DNA of 64,000 nucleotides, taken from JBAYIE01 sp965279165 (GTDB taxonomy: Bacteria; Bacteroidota; Bacteroidia; UKL13-3). Made by a program: the position numbers and the translations under genes. The notes under the pieces were generated by a model. That model was not told where the DNA came from. It made no database searches and was given only the letters and a program-made list of their open reading frames with translations. The stretch spans positions 186,001 through 250,000 of the forward strand of contig OZ257140.1 in the NCBI GenBank assembly GCA_965279165.1, in the 5' to 3' direction. Shown here piece after piece: positions 18,012-27,671 of the stretch (position 1 is the stretch's first letter; every line of letters starts with the position of its first letter).

Positions 18012-18269
18012 TTAAATGAAAACGATCAAAAGACATACCACGATGCCAAAGAATGCAGCTCCTTCAACCAACGCAGCTGCAACAATCATGTTTGCTCTCA
18101 AATCGCCTGAAAGTTCAGGTTGACGAGCAATTGATTCTAACGCGCTACCACCGATACGGCCAATACCGATACCAGCTCCGATTGCTGCTAATCCTGCACC
18201 GATACCAGCTCCCATTTTTGCAAATCCCGGATCAGTTACTGCCTGTAATAGAATGTTTAAAAGTGTCAT
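18012..18269 (-). CDS. atpE: ATP synthase F0 subunit c
   Basis: The 85-residue proteolipid that forms the rotor ring. The first helix carries the packing motif 'AIGAGIGIG' (29-37), and a polar loop 'ARQPEL' sits at 48-53. The second helix has the ion-carrying Glu69 in 'ALVEGAAFFGIVV'. The residue after Glu69 is Gly, not Ser/Thr, and helix 1 lacks the Gln of sodium-type rings. The ring is therefore probably proton-driven. The N terminus is a few residues longer than in E. coli. Confidence 0.95.
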   Translation of the reverse strand: MTLLNILLQAVTDPGFAKMGAGIGAGLAAIGAGIGIGRIGGSALESIARQPELSGDLRANMIVAAALVEGAAFFGIVVCLLIVFI

Positions 18270-18316
18270 AGTTGTTTTGTTTTAGTTGTTATAGATTGTT
18301 TGTATTGAATGTAAAA

Positions 18317-19519
18317 TTAATGATGCTCTTCGTGGTGGTGTTCTTCAACAGCTGCACCAAAGTATAAAGAAGATAATAAGGTAAATACATATGCTTGTAA
18401 GAATGCTACCAGCAATTCAAGAAAGCTCATAAAAGTTGTAAATGCTACCGAAAATGCTGATACTCCAAGTCCAAGACCGGTATTCATGGCTCCAAAGATG
18501 AAGATCAAACTGAAGAATCCTAAAATGATGATATGACCTGCAGTGATATTAGCAAACAAACGAATCATCAATACAATTGGTTTATTGAATAACCCGATAA
18601 TTTCGATAGGAATCATCAAAGGCAATAACCAACCCGGAACACCCGGAGGCATAAAAATATGCGACCAATATGCTTTGTTACCGTTAAATGCTGTGATGGC
18701 GAATGTAAATAATGCCAAAATCATGGTTACCGCAATATTTCCGGTTACATTGGCTCCACCCGGAAAGAATGGAATCAAACCAAATAGATTATTGATAAAA
18801 ATGAAAAAGAATATGGTTAACAAATAAGGAAGGAACTTTTCGTATTTCGGACCGATGGATGGTTTAGCAACTTCATCACGAAGAAATATGATGAGTGATT
18901 CAATCATATTATTAAAACCTTTAGGGGCTTTTTTATTTGTTTTATAATGATTGGCAACTGAAATCATGATGAATAAAAGAAAGAAAACCGCCAAAAACAT
19001 AGCAGCTACATTTTTGGTAATCGATAAATCATAAAACGAAGCATGTTCGTTAACTGTTCCATCTTCATTCAAGGCAACCAATTTATTCTCTTCAATTTTA
19101 TACCCCATGTATGCCGAATGGCCATGGTGAAAATTTGAAGAAGAGAAAATATGAACGCCATTATCGTCTTTTATTATCACCGGTAATGGAATAGAAATAT
19201 GGTGATCGCCCAATGTCGCAATATGCCAATCGTGAGCATCAGCAATATGTTCCATGATGGTTTTACCTGCGTTGAACTTTTCCGGTTCCCCATGTTCGGC
19301 AGTAGCCTCATGGTTGTTAGGTTCTGCATGGTTCACTTCCGAAGTGGTTACTTCGTGTTCCGATTCTTGCACTTCTTTTTGTTCTCCTTCTAAAGTTTGG
19401 TGGCTGGTAGAAGAGTGCTCCTGGGCGTTAACGTATTTTAAAGTTGCATATCCAACATATAAAACAACAAGAAAAACGGGGATTAAATATCTGAAAATCT
19501 TTTTGTTAGTCTGCGCCAT
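18317..19519 (-). CDS. atpB: ATP synthase F0 subunit a
   Basis: The 400-residue membrane stator with the half-channels. The essential Arg is in 'IRLFANITAGHIIILGF' near the C terminus. An early membrane anchor (residues ~8-28) is followed by a long periplasmic region, about residues 30-165, with a His/Glu-rich first part (EHSSTSHQ, HAEPNNHEATAEHGEP). The last residues are again His-rich ('EEHHHEEHH'). A long N-terminal domain is common in Bacteroidota subunit a. The start at 19519 lies 8 bp after the AtpI-like gene. Confidence 0.95.
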   Translation of the reverse strand: MAQTNKKIFRYLIPVFLVVLYVGYATLKYVNAQEHSSTSHQTLEGEQKEVQESEHEVTTSEVNHAEPNNHEATAEHGEPEKFNAGKTIMEHIADAHDWHIATLGDHHISIPLPVIIKDDNGVHIFSSSNFHHGHSAYMGYKIEENKLVALNEDGTVNEHASFYDLSITKNVAAMFLAVFFLLFIMISVANHYKTNKKAPKGFNNMIESLIIFLRDEVAKPSIGPKYEKFLPYLLTIFFFIFINNLFGLIPFFPGGANVTGNIAVTMILALFTFAITAFNGNKAYWSHIFMPPGVPGWLLPLMIPIEIIGLFNKPIVLMIRLFANITAGHIIILGFFSLIFIFGAMNTGLGLGVSAFSVAFTTFMSFLELLVAFLQAYVFTLLSSLYFGAAVEEHHHEEHH

Positions 19520-19527
19520 GAAGCGTT

Positions 19528-19914
19528 TTATTTTTTATAATCGGGGCGCAAGTTAACCACAAGGAAATAAATTTCAAAAGAAGTATAAAAGAAATACAGC
19601 AAAATATAAATTACAATGAGCGTGAAGTCGCGACTGTTGCTGAACAACAAATATATCAACAATGGAAATAAAGAGAAAATAAAACGAATACCGATAGCGC
19701 CATAGGTTCGCGACATAAACGTTTTATTGTCTTTTTGCAGTCCGGATTGGGTAATTAAACCGGTTGCCAGCGACAACAAGAAAAAGTATAATAAGGCGGC
19801 CCAAGCCCAGGTAGATACTTGTATAGTATGGCTGAATTGAGAAATCAACAACATTAATATAGCAATCGTTAAGGTAAAGGTTATTAGTTTTTTTAGAAAA
19901 AGGGCTGGATTCAT
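19528..19914 (-). CDS. Small membrane protein, AtpI-like position
   Basis: A 128-residue protein with four predicted membrane helices (about residues 5-25, 34-55, 68-90 and 95-118). It is encoded directly upstream of atpB, the place where F0 assembly helpers of the AtpI/UncI type are found. Sequence similarity to AtpI is weak by eye, so the function is inferred from position and topology. I chose the ATG at 19914 (MNPALFLKK) over 19941 because the shorter form starts right before the first helix. Confidence 0.65.
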   Translation of the reverse strand: MNPALFLKKLITFTLTIAILMLLISQFSHTIQVSTWAWAALLYFFLLSLATGLITQSGLQKDNKTFMSRTYGAIGIRFIFSLFPLLIYLLFSNSRDFTLIVIYILLYFFYTSFEIYFLVVNLRPDYKK

Positions 19915-20056
19915 GGACGGCAAAAGTAGCAAAATGTCCATTCGAATTGAAATCCTTTTTCAATTCACGTATAATTTGTGCATTAACTTATTAGGGTAAT
20001 ATGCAGTTAAAATGGGGACAATATGAAGTGAGTTATTTTGCTCAAACAAAAAAAAC

Positions 20057-21019
20057 ATGCAGACAATCAATCGGAAAAACTTTTTTAAAACGTTGGGAAT
20101 CATGGGTATTGTAAGTATTTTACCGGATAAGTCAGAAGCCAAATTTTTACAACCATTAAGCCTATTCGAACAAACTCTTCAGAAGAAAAGGGTTTTACGG
20201 GTTGCTCATTTAACGGATATACATGTTAAGTCGGAAAAGATTTCAGAATATGGAATGGCTTCAGCTTTAGAAACGGTAAATAATCTTTCCGACAAACCTG
20301 ATTTTATCATAAACGGTGGCGATTCCATCATGAATGCTGCTTCATTTAGCAAATTAAAAGTAAAGGAACAATGGCAAGCTTTTCACCGATTAATGCAAAA
20401 CCATAATTCATTAGAGATTAGGCATTGCATTGGCAACCATGATTTATATGGTTGGGCATTACCCGGTTCTGATTGCGAACATGGAAAACAATGGGCAATG
20501 GATGAATACAATTTACAAATGCCTCATTATTCTTTTCAACAAAACGGGTGGAATTTTATCGTTTTGGACAGCATTCATCCGCGCAAGACATTTCCCGGTT
20601 ACTTTGGTAAATTAGATGAATTTCAACTGCAATGGTTGAAACAAAAACTATTAGAAATACCGTCCGAACAACCTATTTGTATAGTTTCCCACATACCGAT
20701 TCTTGCCATATGTACTTTTTTTGACGGAAGTTATGTAAACCACAACCATTGGTTTGTACCCGACAATGCGTTGCACAATGATGCCATTGTATTACGAGAT
20801 TTATTTAATACGCATAAAAATGTTAAGGCTTGTATAAGTGGACATATTCATCTAATTGACCATGTTAACTATCTTGGAACAGATTATTATTGCAATGGTG
20901 CTGTATCTGGAGCCTGGTGGAAAGGCAATCACCAACAGTTTGCACCCTCGTTTAGTGTGATGAATTTCTATTCAGATGGGAGTTCAGACAGAGAAGTGCA
21001 TTGTTACAACTGGAAATGA
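20057..21019 (+). CDS. Secreted calcineurin-like metallophosphoesterase
   Basis: A 320-residue exported phosphoesterase. The N-terminal stretch NRKNFFKTLGIMGIVSILP resembles a Tat- or Sec-type signal, with Arg-Lys in place of the twin Arg. The metal-binding blocks are in order: 'LTDIHVKSE' (D-x-H), 'NGGDSIM' (GGD), 'CIGNHDLYG' (GNHD), 'VSHIPILA' and 'ISGHIHLIDHVNY' (GHxH). All the usual Asp, Asn and His ligands are present, so it should bind two metals. The substrate could be a cyclic nucleotide, phospholipid or sugar phosphate; the sequence does not say. It is divergent from the ATP synthase operon. Confidence 0.85.
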   Translation: MQTINRKNFFKTLGIMGIVSILPDKSEAKFLQPLSLFEQTLQKKRVLRVAHLTDIHVKSEKISEYGMASALETVNNLSDKPDFIINGGDSIMNAASFSKLKVKEQWQAFHRLMQNHNSLEIRHCIGNHDLYGWALPGSDCEHGKQWAMDEYNLQMPHYSFQQNGWNFIVLDSIHPRKTFPGYFGKLDEFQLQWLKQKLLEIPSEQPICIVSHIPILAICTFFDGSYVNHNHWFVPDNALHNDAIVLRDLFNTHKNVKACISGHIHLIDHVNYLGTDYYCNGAVSGAWWKGNHQQFAPSFSVMNFYSDGSSDREVHCYNWK

Positions 21020-21109
21020 AACACGTGATTATTAATTAATTACCATACTTATTCAGATTTCTTTCCACAGTTATCGTTAAAATATGGCGTTTTTTTTCGG
21101 ATAAAATAA

Positions 21110-21117
21110 TATCTTTG
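21110..21117 (+). promoter_or_regulatory. -7 box for yceD-rpmF-plsX-fabH
   Basis: TATCTTTG, an exact TAnnTTTG match, lies 20 bp before the GTG start of yceD. The -33 element is not obvious. Confidence 0.55.
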
Positions 21118-21137
21118 CCGGCTTAGTTGGAATATCT

Positions 21138-21662
21138 GTGAAGCGAAAAGAGTATATTATTGAGTTTAACAAGGTAAGAAATGGCGACAATACCTATGTT
21201 TTTCAACTCCATAACGAATTTCTGGAGGCGATGGGTACCAATGAATACGGGAAAGTAGATGTTGTAGCAAACATTTTGGTGACCAAAACAGAGAATATGT
21301 ATACTGTTAAGGCTAACTTTAGTGGAACTGCAGAGGTCGTTTGTGATATTTGTTTGGATGAATTTAGCTATCCGGTAAACGGAAACTATGGATTCATCAT
21401 TAAACAAAGTGAAGTGGAAAAGTACGATGACGATGAAATTATCTATATTACACCGGTAACAATAGAATTTGACTTGTCGCAGTTTTTGTTTGATAGTTTT
21501 GTATTAAGCATTCCTTATAAAAAGACCTGTTCGCTGGTAAATAAGAAATGCAATGCAGAAGTGATGGCAAAACTAGATAAAATGAAACAAGATTTAGAAA
21601 AAGAAAACGGTCCGGATCCGCGCTGGGAAAAGCTAAGCGGGATGAAAGACGATAGTAAATAA
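21138..21662 (+). CDS. yceD: YceD family (DUF177) protein
   Basis: A 174-residue DUF177/YceD protein. The family is encoded next to rpmF in most bacteria and is linked to 23S rRNA accumulation. The core motif is 'VVCDICLDEFSYPVNGNY' at about 70-87, followed by an acidic segment 'EVEKYDDDEIIYI' and 'EFDLSQFLFDSFVLSIP'. The start is GTG at 21138. It leads the conserved yceD-rpmF-plsX-fabH block and is followed by rpmF after 23 bp. Confidence 0.88.
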   Translation: MKRKEYIIEFNKVRNGDNTYVFQLHNEFLEAMGTNEYGKVDVVANILVTKTENMYTVKANFSGTAEVVCDICLDEFSYPVNGNYGFIIKQSEVEKYDDDEIIYITPVTIEFDLSQFLFDSFVLSIPYKKTCSLVNKKCNAEVMAKLDKMKQDLEKENGPDPRWEKLSGMKDDSK

Positions 21663-21685
21663 ACAACAATTATAAAAGAAGCAAT

Positions 21686-21871
21686 ATGCCTAATCCAAAA
21701 CGAAAAATGTCTAATTCTCGCAGAGACAAGAGAAGGACCCATTACAAAGGAACAGCACCTACATTATCTGTAGATTCTACATCCGGCGAAACCCATTTGA
21801 GACACCGTGTAACTGCGGATGGTTTCTACAAAGGAAAACATGTTTTTCCTGATATGAAAAAAGACGTATAA
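21686..21871 (+). CDS. rpmF: 50S ribosomal protein L32
   Basis: The 61-residue L32, with the typical basic start 'MPNPKRKMSNSRRDKRRTH' and 'LRHRVTADGFYKGK' near the end. It has no cysteines, so it is the zinc-free form. It lies between yceD and plsX, the usual order. Confidence 0.96.
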   Translation: MPNPKRKMSNSRRDKRRTHYKGTAPTLSVDSTSGETHLRHRVTADGFYKGKHVFPDMKKDV

Positions 21872-21896
21872 TTGTTTCTTATAATTAATCCAATAC

Positions 21897-22856
21897 ATGA
21901 GAATTGGTTTTGATATCATGGGGGGAGATTACGCCCCCAAAGAAGCAATAATAGGTGCTATTAACGCACTTGAATTCCTTACCAAAGGAGAGAAAATCGT
22001 AATGTTCGGCGACGAAGAGCAAGCCCGTTCGATGATTAAATCCAATGGTATAGATCCGGCAACTTTCGATTTTGTAAATACATCGGAGGTTATTGGAATG
22101 GGCGAACACCCAACCAAAGCCATTTCACAAAAAAAGGATTCGAGTATTGCCGTTGGTTTTACCCATTTGGCAGGTAAGAAAATTGACGCCTTTATCAGTG
22201 CCGGTAATACCGGCGCCATGCTGGTAGGTTCGATGTTTTCGGTTCGCGCCGTAGAAGGCGTAATTCGTCCGAGTATAACCACTATTATACCAAGGCCAAA
22301 TGGCAAATTTGGTTTGTTGTTGGATGTTGGAGCAAATGCCGATTGTAAACCGGACGTATTATACCAATTTGGTATTTTGGGTTCTTTGATGATGAAACAT
22401 GTGTATGGAATTGCAGATCCACGTGTTGGTTTATTAAGCATTGGTGAAGAAAAAGAAAAGGGCAATCTAATTACTGTTTCTACCCATCAATTAATGGAAG
22501 AATCGGCTCCGTTTCATTTTATCGGAAACGTAGAAGGAAGAGATTTTCTTTCCGACAAGGCTGATGTAATTGTTTGTGAAGGTTTCACAGGCAATATAGT
22601 ATTAAAAACTTTCGAGTCTGTATATTATGTAATGAAGAAAAGAGGAATAAATGATACTTATTTCGACAGTCTGAATTACGAAAATTATGGCGGAACGCCT
22701 ATTTTAGGGGTGAATGCTCCTGTAATAATCGGACATGGAATTTCGAATGCCAAGGCATTTAAAAATATGATCTTATCTGCACGAGATGTAGTTAATTCAA
22801 AATTGGTGGATATCATTCGTGAATCCTTTCATGATTTTGTTCCTCCGGTACAATAA
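21897..22856 (+). CDS. plsX: Phosphate acyltransferase PlsX
   Basis: A 319-residue soluble enzyme that makes acyl-phosphate from acyl-ACP and phosphate, the first step of phospholipid synthesis by the PlsX/PlsY route. It opens 'MRIGFDIMGGDYAPKEAI', and has 'ISAGNTGAMLVGS' at about 99-111 and 'VCEGFTGNIVLKT' at about 224, all family signatures. It is co-oriented with fabH, which starts 2 bp after its stop, so the two are translationally linked. Confidence 0.96.
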   Translation: MRIGFDIMGGDYAPKEAIIGAINALEFLTKGEKIVMFGDEEQARSMIKSNGIDPATFDFVNTSEVIGMGEHPTKAISQKKDSSIAVGFTHLAGKKIDAFISAGNTGAMLVGSMFSVRAVEGVIRPSITTIIPRPNGKFGLLLDVGANADCKPDVLYQFGILGSLMMKHVYGIADPRVGLLSIGEEKEKGNLITVSTHQLMEESAPFHFIGNVEGRDFLSDKADVIVCEGFTGNIVLKTFESVYYVMKKRGINDTYFDSLNYENYGGTPILGVNAPVIIGHGISNAKAFKNMILSARDVVNSKLVDIIRESFHDFVPPVQ

Positions 22857-22858
22857 CA

Positions 22859-23854
22859 ATGAATAAAATAACCGCTGCTATTACTTGTGTGAACGGATAC
22901 GTTCCACCAGATGTTCTCTCCAACAAAGACCTCGAGAAGATGGTTAGTACCAACGACGAGTGGATAGTAACCAGAACAGGAATTAAAGAACGACGCATAC
23001 AGCGTGCGCCGGGACAAGCAACTTCGGATATGGCTGTAGAAGCCGTAAATGGCTTGCTTCAAAAGCGCGGTATTACTGCCAATGATATCGATTTAATCAT
23101 ATTTGCAACGGTAACCGGCGATATGATATTCCCTTCAACAGCATGTATTCTGGCTGATAAAATAGGCGCCAAAAATGCCTGGGGATTTGATTTGATGGCC
23201 GCTTGTTCAGGCTTTTTATTTTCCCTTGAAACCGCTGCTAAATTTATTGAATCCGGAAAACACAAAAAGGTGTTGGTGGTGGGAGCCGATAAAATGTCGT
23301 CGATTATAGATTATACCGACCGCAATACCTGTATTATTTTTGGTGATGGTTGTGGTTGTGTTTTGATGGAACCAAACGAAGAAGGCAATGGATTAATCGA
23401 TGCCGATTTGCATATTGATGGAGAAGGTCGTCATTATTTACACCAAAAAGCAGGTGGATCCTTAAAACCACCTACCCACGAAACAGTAGATGCCCGCGAA
23501 CATTTTGTTTATCAAGATGGAAAAACAGTTTTCAAATTTGCAGTTAAAGGCATGGCCGATGTTTCTGCAAATATCATGGAACGGAATAACCTTACTTCGG
23601 ATGATGTAACTTGGTTGGTACCACATCAGGCTAATTTACGCATCATTGATGCAACCGCAGAACGCATGGGACTATCCAAAGAAAAGGTAATGATTAATAT
23701 CGACCATTTTGGAAATACAACCAATGGAACCTTGCCTTTGTTGTTATGGGAATGGGAAAAGAAACTTAAGAAAGGCGATAACTTGGTACTTTCGGCTTTT
23801 GGAGGTGGATTTACCTGGGGCGCCGTATATTTAAAATGGGCATATAACAGCTAA
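22859..23854 (+). CDS. fabH: 3-oxoacyl-ACP synthase III
   Basis: The 331-residue initiating condensing enzyme of fatty-acid synthesis. The catalytic Cys116 is in 'DLMAACSGFLFSLE', the His in 'WLVPHQANLRI' (~253) and the Asn in 'HFGNTTNGTLP' (~283), a complete Cys-His-Asn triad. It joins acetyl-CoA or a branched starter to malonyl-ACP. It follows plsX by 2 bp. An 87-bp gap precedes accB. Confidence 0.97.
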   Translation: MNKITAAITCVNGYVPPDVLSNKDLEKMVSTNDEWIVTRTGIKERRIQRAPGQATSDMAVEAVNGLLQKRGITANDIDLIIFATVTGDMIFPSTACILADKIGAKNAWGFDLMAACSGFLFSLETAAKFIESGKHKKVLVVGADKMSSIIDYTDRNTCIIFGDGCGCVLMEPNEEGNGLIDADLHIDGEGRHYLHQKAGGSLKPPTHETVDAREHFVYQDGKTVFKFAVKGMADVSANIMERNNLTSDDVTWLVPHQANLRIIDATAERMGLSKEKVMINIDHFGNTTNGTLPLLLWEWEKKLKKGDNLVLSAFGGGFTWGAVYLKWAYNS

Positions 23855-23941
23855 AAATATTCAAATTTTCTTGTTTTAGGAGAATTTCGGCTTCGTTTTT
23901 ACAAAATTTACATACTTTAGCATAAATATTCACTAAAAATC

Positions 23942-24436
23942 ATGGAATTAAAGGAAATAAAAGAACTTATTAAACTGGTTTCGGAAGCAGGAGTTTCTGA
24001 AGTTGATGTTGAAAAAGGCGATTTTAAATTATCTATCAAGAAAACGGAAGAAAAAACCATGGTGGTGCATGCGAGTCCGCAAGTTATTGCACAACCACAG
24101 GCCAATCCTGTTCCTTATAACAACCAGGCAACACCTGCATCCATGGAACGCTTGGAAGCACAAACAACGGTTACAGAAACGCCTTCCGGTGCAAATTTAA
24201 TTACGATTAAATCGCCAATGATTGGTACTTATTATAAATCGGCATCTCCGGATAAGCCTGCATTTATTCAGGTTGGAGATGAAATAAAACCGGGAAAAGT
24301 ATTGTGTATTGTTGAAGCAATGAAGTTATTCAATGAGATTGAATCCGAAGTATCGGGTAGAATTGTGAAAATTTTAATTGAAAATGCTTCGCCTGTAGAA
24401 TACGATCAACCGTTATTTTTAGTAGAACCGGCTTAA
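23942..24436 (+). CDS. accB: Biotin carboxyl carrier protein
   Basis: The 164-residue BCCP of acetyl-CoA carboxylase. An N-terminal helix region and a Gln/Pro/Ala-rich linker (~45-80) lead to the biotinyl domain (~85-164). The biotin lysine is K128 in 'EAMKLFNEIESE'. The domain has the 'thumb' insertion typical of acetyl-CoA carboxylase BCCP ('YYKSASPDKPAFIQVGD'). It is followed by accC after 60 bp; the carboxyltransferase genes are not in the window. Confidence 0.95.
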   Translation: MELKEIKELIKLVSEAGVSEVDVEKGDFKLSIKKTEEKTMVVHASPQVIAQPQANPVPYNNQATPASMERLEAQTTVTETPSGANLITIKSPMIGTYYKSASPDKPAFIQVGDEIKPGKVLCIVEAMKLFNEIESEVSGRIVKILIENASPVEYDQPLFLVEPA

Positions 24437-24496
24437 TTGAATAGAAGAATCTCGAATTGGGATTTGTTTCTCTGTAAAAATAATTGACACATAACG

Positions 24497-25840
24497 ATGT
24501 TTAAAAAAATACTTATTGCCAATAGAGGAGAAATAGCACTTCGTGTTATCCGAACGGCCAAGGAAATGGGAATAAAAACCGTTGCCGTTTACTCAACAGC
24601 AGATAAAGAAAGTTTACATGTACGTTTTGCGGATGAGGCAGTTTGTATAGGACCTCCACCCTCGCCGCAATCCTATCTCAATATGGCTAATATTATTGCC
24701 GCTGCCGAAATTACCAATGCAGACGCCATTCATCCGGGTTATGGATTTTTAAGTGAGAATGCAAAATTCTCACAAGTTTGTCGCGACCATGGTATTAAAT
24801 TTATTGGTGCGTCGCCGGAAATGATCAATGCGATGGGTGATAAAGCCAATGCAAAAGCTACAATGAAACGTTCTGGTGTTCCTGTAATTCCGGGCTCTGA
24901 AGGATTATTGGAAAGTGCGGAAGAAGGTATCCGCTTGGCAGAAGGTATCGGTTATCCGGTTATCATCAAAGCAACGGCAGGTGGTGGCGGACGTGGAATG
25001 CGCATCATATGGAATGCCGAAGAGTTTGAGAAACATTGGGATTCGGCCCGTCAGGAATCGAAAGCTGCTTTCGGTAATGATGGCATGTATATGGAAAAAT
25101 ATGTGGAAGAACCACGTCATATCGAAATACAGTTAGCCGGCGACCAATACGGCAATGTTTGTCATTTGAGCGAACGTGATTGTTCGATACAACGGAGACA
25201 TCAAAAACTGGTTGAAGAAGCTCCTTCCCCATTTGTAACTCCTGAATTACGCGACAAAATGGGAGCTGCAGCCATTGCAGGTGCCAAAGCAATTAATTAT
25301 GAAGGATTGGGTACGATAGAATTTTTGGTAGACAAACACCGTAATTTCTATTTCATGGAAATGAATACCCGTATTCAGGTAGAACATCCGGTAACCGAAG
25401 AAGTAATCAATTATGATTTGGTTAAAGAACAGATTTTAATTGCGGCAGGTGTTCCAATTAGCGGTAGAAATTATCTCCCGGTGAAACACGCCATCGAATG
25501 TCGTATCAATGCCGAAGATCCTTTCAACAATTTCAGACCAACCCCAGGCAGGATAGATTATTTACATAAGCCAGGTGGACACGGTGTTCGTGTGGATACA
25601 CATATATACGCAGGATATACCATTCCTTCGAATTACGATTCGATGATTGCCAAACTGATTGTGTGTGCCCAAACCCGTGAAGAAGCCATTATTAAGATGG
25701 ACCGTGCCTTAAGCGAATTCATTATTGAAGGTCCGGGAATTAAAACCACCATTCCATTACAAATTAAATTAATGCAAAACGAAGATTTTAAAGCCGGGAA
25801 TTTTACAACGGCGTTTATGAATACGTTTGATATTAATAAA

Positions 25841-25843
<3 letters not shown>
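24497..25843 (+). CDS. accC: Biotin carboxylase
   Basis: The 448-residue ATP-grasp enzyme that carboxylates biotin on AccB with bicarbonate. It starts 'MFKKILIANRGEIALRVIR', has the glycine-rich ATP loop 'ATAGGGGRGMR' (~158-168), and the metal and catalytic segment 'FMEMNTRIQVEHPVTE' (~286-301). Length is normal for the single-domain form. Its TAG stop is the first three bases of a tandem 7-bp array. Confidence 0.97.
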
Positions 25844-25886
<43 letters not shown>

Positions 25887-25944
25887 TCATTGGTGGTGTG
25901 CATTGGTGGCTGTTAAAACATAATTTGTTATCTGGTAACTTTAT

Positions 25945-26847
25945 TTGCATTTGAATTCATCGAAAACGATACTGATTAATATAGTTGGACCTACGGCGGT
26001 TGGAAAAACTGCCCTTGCGATTCTTATAGCCAAACATTTTAAAACAGAAATCATTTCTTCGGATTCGCGGCAGTTTTATAAAGAGGTTTCTATTGGAACT
26101 GCAAAACCAAGTATTGCGGAATTAGAAGCCATACCCCATCATTTTATTGATACTTTATCGGTAACTGAAACCTACAGTGCCGGAGATTTTGAACGGGATG
26201 CATTACACACTTTAGGTATTTTATTTAAGCAGCATCCGGTGGTGGTAATGGTAGGCGGTTCGGGATTATACATTAAAGCGGTAACAGAAGGTTTGGATGC
26301 CTTACCTGCTGCGAACGAAGACTTACGCATTGCATTACATGCCTTATTGGAGGAGAAAGGAATAAAAGCTCTTGCTGAAAGATTGTTGCTGGCTAATCCT
26401 ACCCTTTATGAAAAGACACCCAAAGACAATCCGCAACGTTTGATGCGGGCCATAGAAATTGCAGAAGGAGATGTCATTGAAAAGTCTAAAGCCAAACGTG
26501 ATTTTACTACCATTTCCATCGGAATTAATTTACCAAGGGAGCAATTGTATACTCGAATAGAAAGGCGTGTTGATGCCATGTTTGAGGCAGGATTGTTGGA
26601 TGAGGTAAAAAGGATGGTACCATTTAAAACTAATTATGCGATGCAAACCGTTGGTTATAAAGAGTTGTTTGCACATCTTGATGGAGAATATGGTATCGAG
26701 AAAGCCAAAGAATTGATTAAACAGCACACCCGCAATTATGCCAAGCGGCAGTTAACTTGGTTTAAACGCGATGCGTCGATAAAATGGTTTGAACCATCAC
26801 AAGAAGAAGAGATTATTCAATACCAGATCACACAAATTGGACTTTAA
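25945..26847 (+). CDS. miaA: tRNA dimethylallyltransferase
   Basis: A 300-residue MiaA, which adds an isopentenyl group to A37 of tRNAs reading UNN codons. The P-loop is 'GPTAVGKTAL' near residue 15, followed by 'IISSDSRQFYKEVSIGTAKP' and 'HHFIDTLSVTETYSAGDFE'. 'MVGGSGLYIKAVTEGLD' is the substrate loop. The best start is TTG at 25945 or 25951, since there is no ATG ahead of the P-loop. It follows the accC array by about 60 bp. Confidence 0.93.
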   Translation: MHLNSSKTILINIVGPTAVGKTALAILIAKHFKTEIISSDSRQFYKEVSIGTAKPSIAELEAIPHHFIDTLSVTETYSAGDFERDALHTLGILFKQHPVVVMVGGSGLYIKAVTEGLDALPAANEDLRIALHALLEEKGIKALAERLLLANPTLYEKTPKDNPQRLMRAIEIAEGDVIEKSKAKRDFTTISIGINLPREQLYTRIERRVDAMFEAGLLDEVKRMVPFKTNYAMQTVGYKELFAHLDGEYGIEKAKELIKQHTRNYAKRQLTWFKRDASIKWFEPSQEEEIIQYQITQIGL

Positions 26848-26860
26848 CCCTTTTTCCAAT

Positions 26861-26868
26861 TATCTTCG
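26861..26868 (+). promoter_or_regulatory. Possible promoter of the TerC gene
   Basis: TATCTTCG, close to TAnnTTTG, lies 20 bp before the ATG. A TTG sits 21 bp upstream of it at 26837-26839, which is the expected Bacteroidota spacing. Confidence 0.4.
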
Positions 26869-26887
26869 CACACTTTAAGAAAAATAC

Positions 26888-27649
26888 ATGCTCGAATTAT
26901 TTAGTCAACCCGAAACCTGGTTATCGCTCATTACCCTAACCATTATGGAAATTGTGTTGGGTATCGACAATGTTATTTTCATTTCGTTGGTGAGTAGCAA
27001 ATTGCCAAAAAAAGACCAAAACAAAGCCCGTAAAATTGGATTGTTTTTGGCCTTATTCATTCGGATTATTTTACTTGCTTGTATTAGTTATATCGTAAAT
27101 GAAATGACCAATCCAATTATGCACTTGGTTGGTCATCCAATAAGTTGGCGTGATATGATTTTATTATTGGGTGGTATTTTTCTTATCTATAAAAGCACCC
27201 TCGAAATTTATGAAGTATTAGAGGCGGAAGGCGAGCATAAAGGAAAAGATGCCGTTGCAGTATTTTGGAATATTGTGTTTCAGGTGATATTGATTGATAT
27301 CGTTTTCTCCTTTGATTCGATTATTACTGCCGTTGGATTGGCTAAGGATTTACCGGTAATGATACTTGCGGTAGTTATTTCGATGTTCATTATGTTGTTC
27401 TTCTCTTCGATGATCAGCGATTTTATCAACAAACATCCAAGCATCAAATTACTTGCGCTTGCATTTTTAGTGGTGATTGGAATCATGCTGGTAATTGCAG
27501 GATGGGATGCCAAGACAGCAGAAGAGGCTAACCTGAAGAGCTATTTATATTTTGCTATGGCATTTTCGGTATTGATCGAATTACTAAATATGCGCATGCG
27601 AAAAGGCAAAAAGCAAAATCCGGTAAAACTGAAAGACATATACAAATAA
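26888..27649 (+). CDS. TerC family integral membrane protein
   Basis: A 253-residue polytopic membrane protein of the TerC family, with about seven helices. The two inverted acidic motifs are 'EIVLGIDNVIFISLVSSKLP' (~20-39) and 'IDIVFSFDSIITAVGLAKDL' (~135-155); their Asp residues are thought to form a metal path. Members are implicated in manganese export or in tellurite resistance. The C terminus is basic (MRMRKGKKQNP). It lies between miaA and lipB, all rightward. Confidence 0.9.
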   Translation: MLELFSQPETWLSLITLTIMEIVLGIDNVIFISLVSSKLPKKDQNKARKIGLFLALFIRIILLACISYIVNEMTNPIMHLVGHPISWRDMILLLGGIFLIYKSTLEIYEVLEAEGEHKGKDAVAVFWNIVFQVILIDIVFSFDSIITAVGLAKDLPVMILAVVISMFIMLFFSSMISDFINKHPSIKLLALAFLVVIGIMLVIAGWDAKTAEEANLKSYLYFAMAFSVLIELLNMRMRKGKKQNPVKLKDIYK

Positions 27650-27671
27650 TATTCAGCGATTATCGCTACGC

